Of a stretch of DNA of 41,602 nt, positions 1-8,213 are shown piece after piece. The stretch is from Bacteroidales bacterium (GTDB taxonomy: Bacteria > Bacteroidota > Bacteroidia > Bacteroidales > PUMT01), in the NCBI GenBank assembly GCA_007135095.1, contig SLJO01000221.1, positions 1-41,602 of the forward strand, in the 5' to 3' direction. Every line of letters begins with the position of its first letter. Position 1 is the stretch's first letter. The notes below the pieces were generated by a model, which did not search any database, had not been told where the DNA came from, and saw only the letters and a list, made by a program, of their open reading frames with translations. The position numbers and the translations under genes were made by a program.

Positions 1-858
1 CAATGAAATAGGCTGGTCAACATTTTGTTCCAGCCAGTAATCCCAAATGCGGCAAAGAACATGCTGCAACATAGGCAGCTGGTCTGATTTGTCAACTATA
101 TCACGCACCAACTGTTTTTCGAGTCCGGGTTCTATTTCTGCACCCCAGAATGCTGCCGGACCTTGAATTACCTGCTTTAATTCTTCAGTTGCCAGGTGGG
201 GCAGATTGAAACTGCTTTCGGTTATCAGGTGGTTCAATGCCACGAATTGCTGGCATTCTTCAAGAAATCCAGATCGGATGGCCAATAAAAAATGAACAGG
301 CAGGCTAATATCTTTAGTGACTTCAACGATAATTCTGACAAAGCCTTCCCGTTCATTGTCAGAATTACTGTTGGCCTTGTTTTGCCGGAAACGGAAAAGT
401 TCTTCAAAATTGTCAATTACAATGAGAATTTTTTTCTTTTCTCTCCTGTTAATTTGATGCAGTAATTCAGCAAGGCTGTCAGGGTCACTTTGCAAAGGCA
501 GGGTAACATTGTCGGGCAGACTTTGTTCTTCGTCCTTTGACTTGCCTGTATTGGCATGTTCTGTTATGGCATCTGAAAGATTAGCAAGTGGTGAGGTTCC
601 AGGTCTGGTAGTGATGACTTTCCAGTTGGAGAGGGCATCATATTTACTGCTGGTCGCAATTTTGTGAATGATGCCGGCATTTATAAGTGACGATTTTCCG
701 GAACCCGAAGCACCTATTAAGGCCACTAACCTGTTATTTTGAATTTTATCGATAACCACATCGGTCTGACTGTCCCTTCCGAAAAATAATTTTCCCTCAG
801 TTGAGCTGAACGGGCGCAAACCGGGATAAGGGTTGTATATGCTTTTAGCTGTTGTCAT
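1..858 (-). CDS. nSTAND1-type NTPase, N-terminal part (runs off left edge)
   Basis: ATG at 858 opens a frame with no stop to base 1 (286 codons). The N-terminus reads NPYPGLRPFS at residues 9-18, followed by LFFGRD at 24-29, the hallmark opening of the nSTAND1 family. A Walker A, GASGSGKSS, lies at 49-57 and a Walker B, ILIVIDNFEEL, at 144-154. AIRSGFLEE (193-201) and LPMLQHVLCRIWDYW (261-275) match the later part of the P-loop/STAND module. Known STAND proteins are signalling NTPases that sense a ligand through C-terminal repeats (WD40, TPR) and often carry effector domains; many act in phage defence or regulation. Here the NTPase is N-terminal with no preceding effector, so any sensor or effector must lie beyond the edge. 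It is divergent from the next gene and separated by 371 bp. Family call firm, function open. Confidence 0.88.
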   Translation of the reverse strand, partial: MTTAKSIYNPYPGLRPFSSTEGKLFFGRDSQTDVVIDKIQNNRLVALIGASGSGKSSLINAGIIHKIATSSKYDALSNWKVITTRPGTSPLANLSDAITEHANTGKSKDEEQSLPDNVTLPLQSDPDSLAELLHQINRREKKKILIVIDNFEELFRFRQNKANSNSDNEREGFVRIIVEVTKDISLPVHFLLAIRSGFLEECQQFVALNHLITESSFNLPHLATEELKQVIQGPAAFWGAEIEPGLEKQLVRDIVDKSDQLPMLQHVLCRIWDYWLEQNVDQPISL

Positions 859-1229
859 AACAAAAGGAATGGAAACACTTAAACTGAATTTTTTTATTCT
901 GTCTGTAACATGTCAGACTTTATTAATCTGACAACAGTAAGATACTTACAATGAACCGGACAGGTATTTCCGGTTGCTTAGTTCTCTTCAATATAACAAG
1001 TAATGCATGTATTTGTTGAAGAGATGCCAGCTGCCCTCAGGGAAATCGCCGGACAGAAAATTCTATAGCGTTACGATTCAGCATTTAAAAGAATGGGTGA
1101 CTCTTAAAACAAATATACAATATGTTTGTACACAATAACAATAAATACAGAATTTCCATAAAAATTTATTTTTATAATTTTACAAATATTACTATAAGTC
1201 ATTGTTAATTGACCTGATTATTTAATACA
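859..1229. other. Intergenic region between divergent genes
   Basis: 371 bp, AT-rich towards the right. I see no ORF, tRNA or strong hairpin. The one promoter-like string is TATGTTTG at 1121-1128 on the plus strand, matching the Bacteroidota -7 consensus TAnnTTTG, but with no convincing -33 TTTG about 18-20 bp upstream. It could drive the gene at 1230 with a leader of about 100 nt. Confidence 0.4.
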
Positions 1230-1730
1230 ATGCTTAAAGCCGGACCGGTCATATTCTTCTGCTTTTTTACCATAAATTGTTTTGCAGACAATTTATCGGT
1301 TTCGCGTAATCTTGTATATGCAGAAATACTGGGCAGGGGGGGGTACGGATCATTAAACTATGAAAGGCTGATTCTTAGGCAAGAGTTTATGAGCATGGGT
1401 TTGAGCCTTGGAGCAGGGACATATAATGTATATGATTTTGAAGGAAGGTTTAACCCCGACTTAATTCTTCCGTTTTCTTTGAATTTTTATTTTTTCGAAC
1501 CCCATAGTATTGAAGTTGGGATTGGAAGCGCCTTGTCCAGTATAATCCAGGTGGATCAGGCTAACTGGCAGCCTGAGAGAATAAACAGGATGAGTATGAA
1601 TTTTGCCCTGGGATACAGGTACAGAAAAAGTGAAGGGGGCTTGGTCTTCGGTGCCGGCTATAAACCGGTAATAGAATTTTACAGGAGGTTCGTGCACTGG
1701 GGCGGGATCTCTTTCGGATATGCTTTTTGA
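1230..1730 (+). CDS. Putative outer-membrane beta-barrel protein
   Basis: 166 aa with an N-terminal signal peptide (hydrophobic residues about 5-19, cleavage probably after CFA). The mature part has alternating polar/aromatic strands, a Gly-rich turn GRGGYGSLNYERL near the start and a C-terminal aromatic residue (GYAF ending in Phe), typical of small outer-membrane barrels. This resembles a widespread, uncharacterised Bacteroidota family rather than a named porin. No substrate can be inferred. It ends 13 bp before the GDPD lipoprotein gene, so the two are probably co-transcribed, suggesting an envelope role for both. Confidence 0.6.
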   Translation: MLKAGPVIFFCFFTINCFADNLSVSRNLVYAEILGRGGYGSLNYERLILRQEFMSMGLSLGAGTYNVYDFEGRFNPDLILPFSLNFYFFEPHSIEVGIGSALSSIIQVDQANWQPERINRMSMNFALGYRYRKSEGGLVFGAGYKPVIEFYRRFVHWGGISFGYAF

Positions 1731-1743
1731 TAAATAATACGAA

Positions 1744-2589
1744 ATGAAGACAAGGTTTATCATATTGATCTTAAGTACGATATTTCAGTTTTCCTGCCAG
1801 AAGCCTGAAATAGATGTTTCCAATCTGAATAATGATAAAATCCTGGTTATTGGACACGGGGGGATGGGAATAGCACATAATTACCCGATGAATACCTATG
1901 AATCGGTAAGGCGTGCTCTCAGTCTTGGAGCAAACGGTGTGGAAATTGATGTCCAGATGACACTCGACGGGGTTCTTGTAGCTTATCACGATTATGATTT
2001 ATCCCAAAGGTCAACAGCCTCGGGGCAGATTTACATGCAAAACTGGGAAGATATCAGCAACGCTACCTATCTGGGTCCCCTGTATACAGATTATTCAGTT
2101 ATGCGTCTGGATTCCCTTATTTCGGGAATTCCTGAAAGGCAGGATGTTATATTTATACTGGACTGCAAAAATTTTAATCCCGATACATCAGAGTATTATC
2201 TGGATAAATTTACCGGCGCTTTGATTGACCTTTTGGATGATTTCCTGCCTGGAGAAAATGTTTATATTGAATTTAAAAGAACCGACCTTATCAGAACGCT
2301 TCAAAATAAACGGGAAGATTTCAAGATATTCTTCTATGGAAATGATTTTAACCGGGCTATTGAAATGGCTCAGAAATATAATCTCGAGGGTATTACCTTG
2401 TCTGTAAACCTTATATCAAAAGAACAGGTCAGTGTTGCTCATTCAAAAGGCAAAATGGTGTCGGTTGTTAATGCACATACCCGTGCAAGAAACCGCAATG
2501 CCATTGAGATGAATGTTGATCTGATTCAGACCGATATGTTACGTTACCTGATCAGGCTTCTGAAGGATTCCACACATGGTGATGTATGA
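1744..2589 (+). CDS. Glycerophosphodiester phosphodiesterase, lipoprotein
   Basis: 281 aa. The signal sequence ends in a lipobox-like FQFSC, with Cys18 the likely lipidated residue, so the enzyme is probably anchored in the envelope. The GDPD TIM-barrel motifs are in order: HGG (about 38-40) with the NTYES segment, then GANGVEIDVQMT with the metal-binding Glu and Asp, DGVLVAYHD with the second catalytic His, a central FILDCKN strand, and a C-terminal NVDLIQTDM. The family hydrolyses glycerophosphodiesters to glycerol-3-phosphate and an alcohol, using a divalent metal. Length fits the family (about 250-300 aa). The upstream partner is the beta-barrel-like protein 13 bp away. Substrate not determinable; lipid salvage is the usual role. 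Confidence 0.86.
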   Translation: MKTRFIILILSTIFQFSCQKPEIDVSNLNNDKILVIGHGGMGIAHNYPMNTYESVRRALSLGANGVEIDVQMTLDGVLVAYHDYDLSQRSTASGQIYMQNWEDISNATYLGPLYTDYSVMRLDSLISGIPERQDVIFILDCKNFNPDTSEYYLDKFTGALIDLLDDFLPGENVYIEFKRTDLIRTLQNKREDFKIFFYGNDFNRAIEMAQKYNLEGITLSVNLISKEQVSVAHSKGKMVSVVNAHTRARNRNAIEMNVDLIQTDMLRYLIRLLKDSTHGDV

Positions 2590-2681
2590 ACAGTATACGT
2601 GAGTGCTGCACTTGCTGAGAAGCTGTTATAAAAGCTTTGAAAACTGAGTAAAGCATTTTCATCTGCCCAGAGTATAAAATA

Positions 2682-2716
2682 GAACAACCGGTCAGTTGCA
2701 TGGCTGTTATTTTTTA
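2682..2716 (+). terminator. Weak candidate terminator after the GDPD gene
   Basis: AACAACC can pair with GGCTGTT (one A/C mismatch) around a 12-nt loop, followed immediately by a run of Ts. The stem is short and imperfect, so this is only a possible intrinsic terminator. Confidence 0.25.
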
Positions 2717-2857
2717 ATCCGGACCGTTAGCTTTGCTATTCTTTTTTATTAGCAGGTAACTGGTAACAAAAAAATTATTATTTGCGTATATCTATATAAT
2801 ATCGGTAAGAATATCCGTTGTTTATACATTATGAAAATCTAACCATTCTTATTTGTT

Positions 2858-3475
2858 ATGATACTATCTGGAAAAAAAACATGGATATTCCTCGTTACGG
2901 TTACATTGATCATCTCCGGTATTAAACCTCTGTCGGGCCAGGCCATGCCTGAAGTCCTTGATTCAGGCACTCTTCAGGAACAACTTGATTTCATCCAGAA
3001 CAGGACTTTGATTTATGAAAATTTCCGGGCCATCCGGGAAGATATGTTTCAGAGAATAAAGAACAATTCACTTGATTCTCTTAATTCTGCAAAACGCCAG
3101 ATGGATGACCTCGCGGTTCACCTTAACAATCTGGATGCGGAGATTGATTCTCTTTCTCTATTACTGGGAGATACCAGGGGTGAGTTAAACCTTGCCGTTG
3201 AAAACAGAGACAACATTTCCTTTTTGGGAATCCCAATGAATAAGACAGCCTATAATATGTTGGTCTGGGTCATAATAGGAGGATTGACAGTTTTACTGGT
3301 TATCGGATTTATGTTTTACTTCCGGAACCGGAATGTTACTGTAAATACCCTCACCGAAATTCATGAGCTAAAAGAAGAATTTGAGAATTATAAAAAAGAA
3401 TCCAGGGAGAGAAGGGAAAAGCTTGTTATTGAACATTTCAATGAGATGAAAAAGCTTAAGGAACAAATGAGTTAG
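2858..3475 (+). CDS. Coiled-coil, single-pass membrane protein of unknown function
   Basis: 205 aa, not assigned to a named family. It has a signal peptide (hydrophobic about 9-21, GQA cleavage-like site at 27-29), an extracytoplasmic helical region with heptad-like patterning (about 55-115, e.g. LAVHLNNLDAEIDSLSLLL), one strong transmembrane segment at about 134-155, then a highly charged cytoplasmic coiled coil (165-205, rich in KEE and KKES). Similar-looking Bacteroidota proteins are sometimes annotated as tRNA (guanine-N1)-methyltransferase; nothing here supports that, because no methyltransferase motif is present. It ends just before a sharp compositional break and the SppA remnant. Confidence 0.6.
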   Translation: MILSGKKTWIFLVTVTLIISGIKPLSGQAMPEVLDSGTLQEQLDFIQNRTLIYENFRAIREDMFQRIKNNSLDSLNSAKRQMDDLAVHLNNLDAEIDSLSLLLGDTRGELNLAVENRDNISFLGIPMNKTAYNMLVWVIIGGLTVLLVIGFMFYFRNRNVTVNTLTEIHELKEEFENYKKESRERREKLVIEHFNEMKKLKEQMS

Positions 3476-3543
3476 TTTGTTCCCAACTTTTAAAAAACAG
3501 TTCTACTACCCTTTTAAACCTGGCATTTATCACTTTCAGCCTG

Positions 3544-4127
3544 TTCTTGCAAGCGAGAACATCCTGCGGGAGCTTGCGGCTTTGCATGTAAAGAAGCCTC
3601 TCGTGGTTTCGATGGGTCCCGTTGCCGGCAGTGGCGGATACTGGATTTCGGCCACCGGACGCCGGATTTTTGCACTTCCAACAACCATAACCGGTTCAAT
3701 AGGTGTTCTGACGCTTTATTTCAACTTAGCCCGGCTGCTTGAGAAGTATGGAATAACCACCGACTGCATCAGACATGGTGACTCGGCCGATCTTGGTTCG
3801 GCTTACCGGCCGCTCAGCGAAAAGGAGCGCAGGACGATCAGCAGCATTGTCGAATTTTTGTATCAGGAATTCATCAGTCGTGTGGCCGACAACCGGAAAA
3901 TGTCACCAGAGAAAGTGCATGAGCTAGGGGAGGGGCGCTTATGGCTTGGTAAGGAAGCGGTTAGATACAACCTTGTTGACGAGACCGGCGGACTGCATGA
4001 TGCTATTGCCCATATAAAAAGTATTATCGGTGCCAAAGAAGTACGGATTAGTTTCGAACCCCGTCAACCTTATATCGTGAGACTTCTTGCACGGTGGCGC
4101 ACGGATGCAAACTTATGCCGGCGTTAG
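3544..4127 (+). pseudogene. SppA (signal peptide peptidase) C-terminal-half remnant
   Basis: Recognisable SppA sequence begins at ASENILRELA (about 3549) and runs to the TGA-proximal LLARWRT. It contains the nucleophile-serine block VVSMGPVAGSGGYWIS, then TITGSIGVL and the GRLWLGKEAVRYNLVDE block. The order matches the C-terminal half of the 67-kDa, two-domain SppA: E. coli SppA has its Ser409 here and its general-base Lys209 in the N-terminal half, which is missing. The open frame can be extended back only to a TTG at 3477, directly abutting the previous stop, through sequence with no SppA similarity. I therefore read it as a 5'-truncated, inactive fragment. It is much richer in GC than both neighbours, suggesting different origin. 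Confidence 0.72.
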
Positions 4128-4392
4128 AATACCCTGCCTGCCCCGGGGTTGAGGTATTCACCCGGACACTCGCTTCCCTGGCTGCCGGAGGGTCCGAAAC
4201 ACCTGGGTTTACGACCCCCCTGGAGATTGCCCGTGCCTGCCTTGCGGTTCACGGGCAGCTGCTTTTCCTTGATCCGCTTCTGCTGCGGTTCACCTCCGGC
4301 TTTGAAGGTGCTCCCCGGCCTTAAAGCCCTCCAAAAAGGTGAAAAATTCTCCTCAAACCGGTTTCTGTGTGGTCAAATGTATGGTCAAAATG
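4128..4392 (+). other. GC-rich tail downstream of the SppA remnant
   Basis: About 200 bp of high-GC sequence (roughly 40 G/C in bases 4141-4200 by hand count) followed by a return to AT-rich DNA after about 4330. A second frame stays open from about 4094 to 4324 and ends ...GQLLFLDPLLLRF; it could be the frameshifted end of the SppA reading frame, but I cannot match it to a known SppA tail with confidence. No other feature seen. Confidence 0.35.
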
Positions 4393-4428
4393 AAAAACCA
4401 CCTACCGGGTAATTCCAGTAAGTGGTTT
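4393..4428 (-). terminator. Intrinsic terminator downstream of tRNA-Met
   Basis: On the minus strand AAACCAC pairs with GTGGTTT, extended by three more pairs after one mismatch, with a 12-nt loop, followed by TTTTTCATTTT. It sits 10 bp past the tRNA 3' end, in the right orientation to end its transcript. Confidence 0.55.
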
Positions 4429-4438
4429 ATTTTCAGTG

Positions 4439-4512
4439 TAGCGAGAGCGAGACTTGAACTCGCGACCTCATGATTATGAATCATGCGCTCTAACCACCTG
4501 AGCTACCTCGCC
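4439..4512 (-). tRNA. tRNA-Met (CAU), probably elongator
   Basis: A complete 74-nt cloverleaf reads on the minus strand: acceptor GGCGAGG with TCTCGCT (two G-U pairs), D arm GCTC/GAGC, anticodon stem CATGA/TCATG, loop TTCATAA giving anticodon CAU, T arm GCGAG-TTCAAGT-CTCGC and discriminator A. CCA is not encoded. The anticodon stem lacks the three G-C pairs of initiator tRNA, so elongator Met is preferred; the Ile2 (lysidine-modified CAU) species cannot be excluded from sequence alone. It borders the GC-rich SppA remnant. Confidence 0.93.
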
Positions 4513-4931
4513 GTAATTAATGCTCCTGAGTGTTTTTCTGCCTGCATATACGTTCCCTGATAAATCACGTTTTTATAATGCGGGCTGCAAATATAATAAC
4601 TTTTTTATTTCATTTTAAGTATTTTTAAATTTTTTCAAGCATACAAATGTGTTGTAAAACCATAATAAATGAACATATTTAACACCTGGAATAAAAGAAA
4701 GCATTTTTAAAACTAGAAATTTAACCAGCTCTGTTTTGAACCTTTTGTTTTGGTTTTTTTTAATTCCATAAATTTTCTATATTGCAGTACGTCCTGATGC
4801 TGTTTTTTTGATACATATCCCGGATCATTTAGCAGGTTAATTTTGTTCCAACGGTTACCCTGGTAATGTATGTAAAAGCGTAAATGGAGTTACCATAATT
4901 CTTAACAAGGGATTATTAAATATGATTAACC
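4513..4931. other. Intergenic region between tRNA-Met and the START-like gene
   Basis: 419 bp, AT-rich, no ORF of note. Two -7-like boxes point outward: TATATTTG on the minus strand at 4588-4595 (would give a pre-tRNA leader of about 70 nt) and TAATTTTG on the plus strand at 4838-4845 (would serve the gene at 4932). Neither has a well-spaced -33 TTTG, so both are tentative. Confidence 0.35.
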
Positions 4932-5312
4932 ATGATGAAAAATAAGTTAAAACTTGAATACACAATCAATTCCTCACCCAGTGTTTTATACAAGCAACTG
5001 AGCACGCCATCAGGATTATCTGAATGGTTTGCCGACGATGTAAACCTTAAGGGCAATATCTTCACTTTTATTTGGGACGGTACCGGTGAGCGGGCAGAGA
5101 TGATTTCAAAGAAAGATAACGCGTTCATACGTTTCCGCTGGGTGGATGCAGGTGATAAGGAAGAATTTTTTGAATTCAAGATCAACAGACAGGAGCTGAC
5201 CGGTGATGTAGCCCTTGAAATCACCGATTTTGCCGATGAAGATGATGCCGATGATGCCCGTGATCTCTGGGACTCCCAGATAGCCAGATTAAAGCACACC
5301 ATGGGGCTTTAA
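4932..5312 (+). CDS. START-like domain protein (AHSA1/START superfamily)
   Basis: 126 aa, soluble, acidic. The pattern KLEYTINSSPSVLYKQLSTP-type start, SGLSEWFADDV, then a beta-rich FTFIWDGTGERAEM and a C-terminal long helix with LWDSQIARLKHTMGL is characteristic of the Bacteroidota START-like family of single-domain proteins, related to AHSA1. The fold forms a hydrophobic pocket; the ligand of this family is not known to me. Two consecutive ATGs (4932, 4935) are possible starts. It lies 211 bp upstream of lptF on the same strand; a link with that operon is possible but not shown. Confidence 0.75.
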   Translation: MMKNKLKLEYTINSSPSVLYKQLSTPSGLSEWFADDVNLKGNIFTFIWDGTGERAEMISKKDNAFIRFRWVDAGDKEEFFEFKINRQELTGDVALEITDFADEDDADDARDLWDSQIARLKHTMGL

Positions 5313-5523
5313 AAGATTACTCCCGGATGTCTTCCCTAAACAGCTTATTTTTGCAGTTTCAACATAAAAGTGCCAAACCTGCGTTATATTTTCCGGAGAG
5401 TTTCTGTAATAAATGATTCTGTGCCAGATTTCCCTGGCATAGCCTGGAAATGAACCTGATGCCGAATTACAGGTTTTTATGTGCCGGCATATTTATCTGA
5501 TTAAATTAAACAGGATCTTTTAC

Positions 5524-7005
5524 ATGAAGAAACTGCATTTATTTGTTATAAAAACTTATACGGGTCCGCTTATTTCCACATTCTTTGTGGTTGTTTTTAT
5601 ATTGCTCATGCAGTTTTTGTGGAAATATATCGACGACCTGATAGGTAAAGGATTGGAATTCGCCGTGATAGCAGAATTGCTGTTATATACCTCTGCAGGG
5701 CTTGTTCCTCTTGCACTTCCCCTGGCTGTATTATTATCATCGCTAATGACCTTTGGTAACATGGGGGAGAACTTCGAGCTGACCGCCCTTAAATCAGCCG
5801 GTATATCACTGCAGAGGATAATGAGCCCGCTTATTATCCTGACAATAATAATAAGCATTGGCGCCTTTTATTTTTCCAATAATGTATTGCCCTTCACCAA
5901 TCTGAAAATGCGCTCGTTACTTTATGATGTGCAGCAGCAAAGGCCTGAAATGCAGATCAGGGAAGGTGTATTTTATAATGGCATTGATAATTACAGCATT
6001 AAGATAGCCGGCAGGAACTATCGTACAAATATGATGTACGATATCAAGATATATGACCATACTCAGCGAAGAGGTAATTTAAAGGTGACTATTGCTGACT
6101 CCGGCTATATGAGGATTACCGAAGATAAGGCATTCCTTGTCACCACTCTTTACAGCGGGTATAATTACGAAGAGATGGAAGAAAGGGCCCGGCAGCAGAG
6201 AGACAGATCCTTTCCACACCGGAGCGATGTTTTCGATAAGCAAACAATGCATATTGAGTTATCCGGATTTGACCTGCAAAGGACCGACGAGGAGGCATTC
6301 AGGCACAATTCACAGATGATGAACATCAGTCAGCTTGACTCTACTACTGATTCCCTTGGACTGGCACTTAAAAAGGAGGTTAATGAGCATACTGAAAAAA
6401 TAATAAGTTCATCGTTTTTTCGAAAAGATAATTTTACTGTATTAAAAGATACTGTTCTGCATGTCGAGAGAAAGCCTGCCGATATATGGGCCCTGGAACA
6501 GAGCCTTACCCACGAGGAGAGGAGGAGGGCCCTGGATCAGGCCACAATTGATGCTAGGATGATAAGAAACCAGATAATATCCACTAAAACCAATTTTGAC
6601 TGGCAAAACAAGAGGATCCGCAGATATGAAATGGAGTGGCACCGGAAATTCACATTATCCTTTGCATGCTTTATTTTCTTTTTTATCGGAGCCCCCCTTG
6701 GTGCGATCATTAGAAAAGGCGGACTTGGAATGCCCGTGGTAATATCGGTTTTATTCTTTGTACTGTATTATGTAATTGATATATCAGCCCAGAAATTTGT
6801 AAAGGAACTTGTTATACCTGCTTTCCCCGGAATGTGGATATCCAGCATCATTCTGCTTCCTGCAGGGATATTTCTCACCTATAAAGCGACCACTGATTCG
6901 GTGATTATGAATACTGATACATATCTTAATTTTTTCAGGAAAATATATATTTCCGTGAATAAATTAATAAGACAGGTTTTGCCGAAGTCCCGCTCTGCGA
7001 TATGA
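5524..7005 (+). CDS. lptF: LptF/LptG-family LPS export permease (LptF-like)
   Basis: 493 aa from the ATG at 5524 (MKKLHLFVIKTYTG), preferred over the upstream in-frame start at 5479 because family members begin just before the first membrane segment. Membrane segments lie at about 15-38, 50-85 (with LPLALPLAVLLSSLMTFG) and 95-118, and three more at the C-terminus (about 375-395, 405-425, 435-455). A long periplasmic domain with a charged, helical insert separates them. ELTALKSAGISLQRIM is the cytoplasmic coupling segment typical of LptF/G. The protein would pair with LptG and the ATPase LptB to extract LPS from the inner membrane. Its stop overlaps the next start (ATGA), so it heads a tight operon with two glycosyltransferases. 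LptF versus LptG is assigned by C-terminal length and context, not certain. Confidence 0.85.
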   Translation: MKKLHLFVIKTYTGPLISTFFVVVFILLMQFLWKYIDDLIGKGLEFAVIAELLLYTSAGLVPLALPLAVLLSSLMTFGNMGENFELTALKSAGISLQRIMSPLIILTIIISIGAFYFSNNVLPFTNLKMRSLLYDVQQQRPEMQIREGVFYNGIDNYSIKIAGRNYRTNMMYDIKIYDHTQRRGNLKVTIADSGYMRITEDKAFLVTTLYSGYNYEEMEERARQQRDRSFPHRSDVFDKQTMHIELSGFDLQRTDEEAFRHNSQMMNISQLDSTTDSLGLALKKEVNEHTEKIISSSFFRKDNFTVLKDTVLHVERKPADIWALEQSLTHEERRRALDQATIDARMIRNQIISTKTNFDWQNKRIRRYEMEWHRKFTLSFACFIFFFIGAPLGAIIRKGGLGMPVVISVLFFVLYYVIDISAQKFVKELVIPAFPGMWISSIILLPAGIFLTYKATTDSVIMNTDTYLNFFRKIYISVNKLIRQVLPKSRSAI

Positions 7006-8213
7006 GAATTCTGCTGATTTGTAATAAATTTCCTTACCCGCCAAGGGACGGTGGATCCCTGGCATCCTACAATATGGCCAGAGGGCTTGTCGAAGCAGGC
7101 AACAGGGTTGACCTCCTGGCCATGAATACAAGTAAACATTATTCTCCTGGGGGTGTTTTAAATATTGATATCGAAGGTTTAAATAAAGTCAGGGATGTAT
7201 TTATAGATAATTCAGTAAGTTATCCTGGACTTTTTTTTAATCTTTTGTTCTCATCCACACCATACAATGCCGGTCGTATTATCCACAAAACTTTTAAAAA
7301 AGTACTTGCTGACATGCTGAGGGAGAATGAGTATGATATAATTCAGATGGAAGGCCTGTACCTGGCTTCCTACTTAAAGGAAATACGGGAAAATACAAAA
7401 GCAAAGATTGTTTACAGGGCTCACAATATTGAGCATGAAATATGGAATAGTTACTGCAGGAATACAAAAGCAATATCCGAAAAATTTTATCTTGGTCACC
7501 AGAACAAAAAAATCAAAAACTTTGAGCAGGAATTTGTCAACAGGTATGATCTGCTTGCCACTGTTTCAAAAGCCGATCTTGAAAAGTTAAATTCCATGGG
7601 CAATGAAAAGCCTGCCATAGTGGCACCTTTTGGTATGTACCCTGATGAGTTTATTATGGCAAAGAGCAGTTCTGTCGGCGATAGTTTTCATCTGCAGTAT
7701 ATCGGTGCGCTGGACTGGTTGCCCAACGTTGAATCGCTCAACTGGTTTATTGACAATGTCTGGGTTAAAGTGAAAAAGAAGTATCCCGGACTAAGGTTCA
7801 GTGTGGCGGGAAGAAATCCCAAAGGAAGGTTTGCTAAAAAAATGGTCAGAAAAGGTATCGACTATTTTGGTGAGGTAGCAAGTTCAAGGAAGTATCTTTC
7901 CGAAAATGGCGTAGTTGTCGTTCCATTGTTTTCAGGCAGCGGCATCAGGGTCAAGATCATCGAGGCTTTATTTATGAAAAAACCAGTAATAGCCACAACA
8001 TTTGCTGTTTCAGGAATACCTGTTGAAGACGGGGTAAATATCCTTATTGCCGATAATGAGAATGCATTTCTGGATTGCATTGGAAAATTAGTTACTGATC
8101 AGGATTATGCGGCCGGCATGGGTGCCAGGGCAGGGGAATTATCAGCCCGGTATTTTGACAACAGAACTATTACTGATGAGCTTACAGCTTTCTATAAAAT
8201 CCATTCTGTATGA
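7002..8213 (+). CDS. Glycosyltransferase family 4-like
   Basis: 403 aa, GT-B fold. The N-terminus MRILLICNKFPYPPRDGGS and the SYNMARGLVEAGNRVDLL segment are typical of GT4 acceptor domains. The C-terminal donor-binding part has LQYIGALDWLPNVESLNWF and PLFSGSGIRVKIIEALFMKKPVIATT, with the conserved Glu of the EX7E-like motif region. It overlaps lptF by 4 bp and the next GT2 gene by 4 bp, so the three are translationally coupled. Members of this family transfer activated hexoses in LPS, exopolysaccharide or other surface glycans. Linked to lptF here, an LPS or outer-core role is a reasonable inference; the exact sugar is unknown. Confidence 0.85.
   Translation: MRILLICNKFPYPPRDGGSLASYNMARGLVEAGNRVDLLAMNTSKHYSPGGVLNIDIEGLNKVRDVFIDNSVSYPGLFFNLLFSSTPYNAGRIIHKTFKKVLADMLRENEYDIIQMEGLYLASYLKEIRENTKAKIVYRAHNIEHEIWNSYCRNTKAISEKFYLGHQNKKIKNFEQEFVNRYDLLATVSKADLEKLNSMGNEKPAIVAPFGMYPDEFIMAKSSSVGDSFHLQYIGALDWLPNVESLNWFIDNVWVKVKKKYPGLRFSVAGRNPKGRFAKKMVRKGIDYFGEVASSRKYLSENGVVVVPLFSGSGIRVKIIEALFMKKPVIATTFAVSGIPVEDGVNILIADNENAFLDCIGKLVTDQDYAAGMGARAGELSARYFDNRTITDELTAFYKIHSV

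Noticed and set aside
5422-5439. TGCCAG/CTGGCA hairpin upstream of lptF
   Set aside because: Short stem without a T-run and no known regulatory match; not enough to call a terminator or riboswitch.
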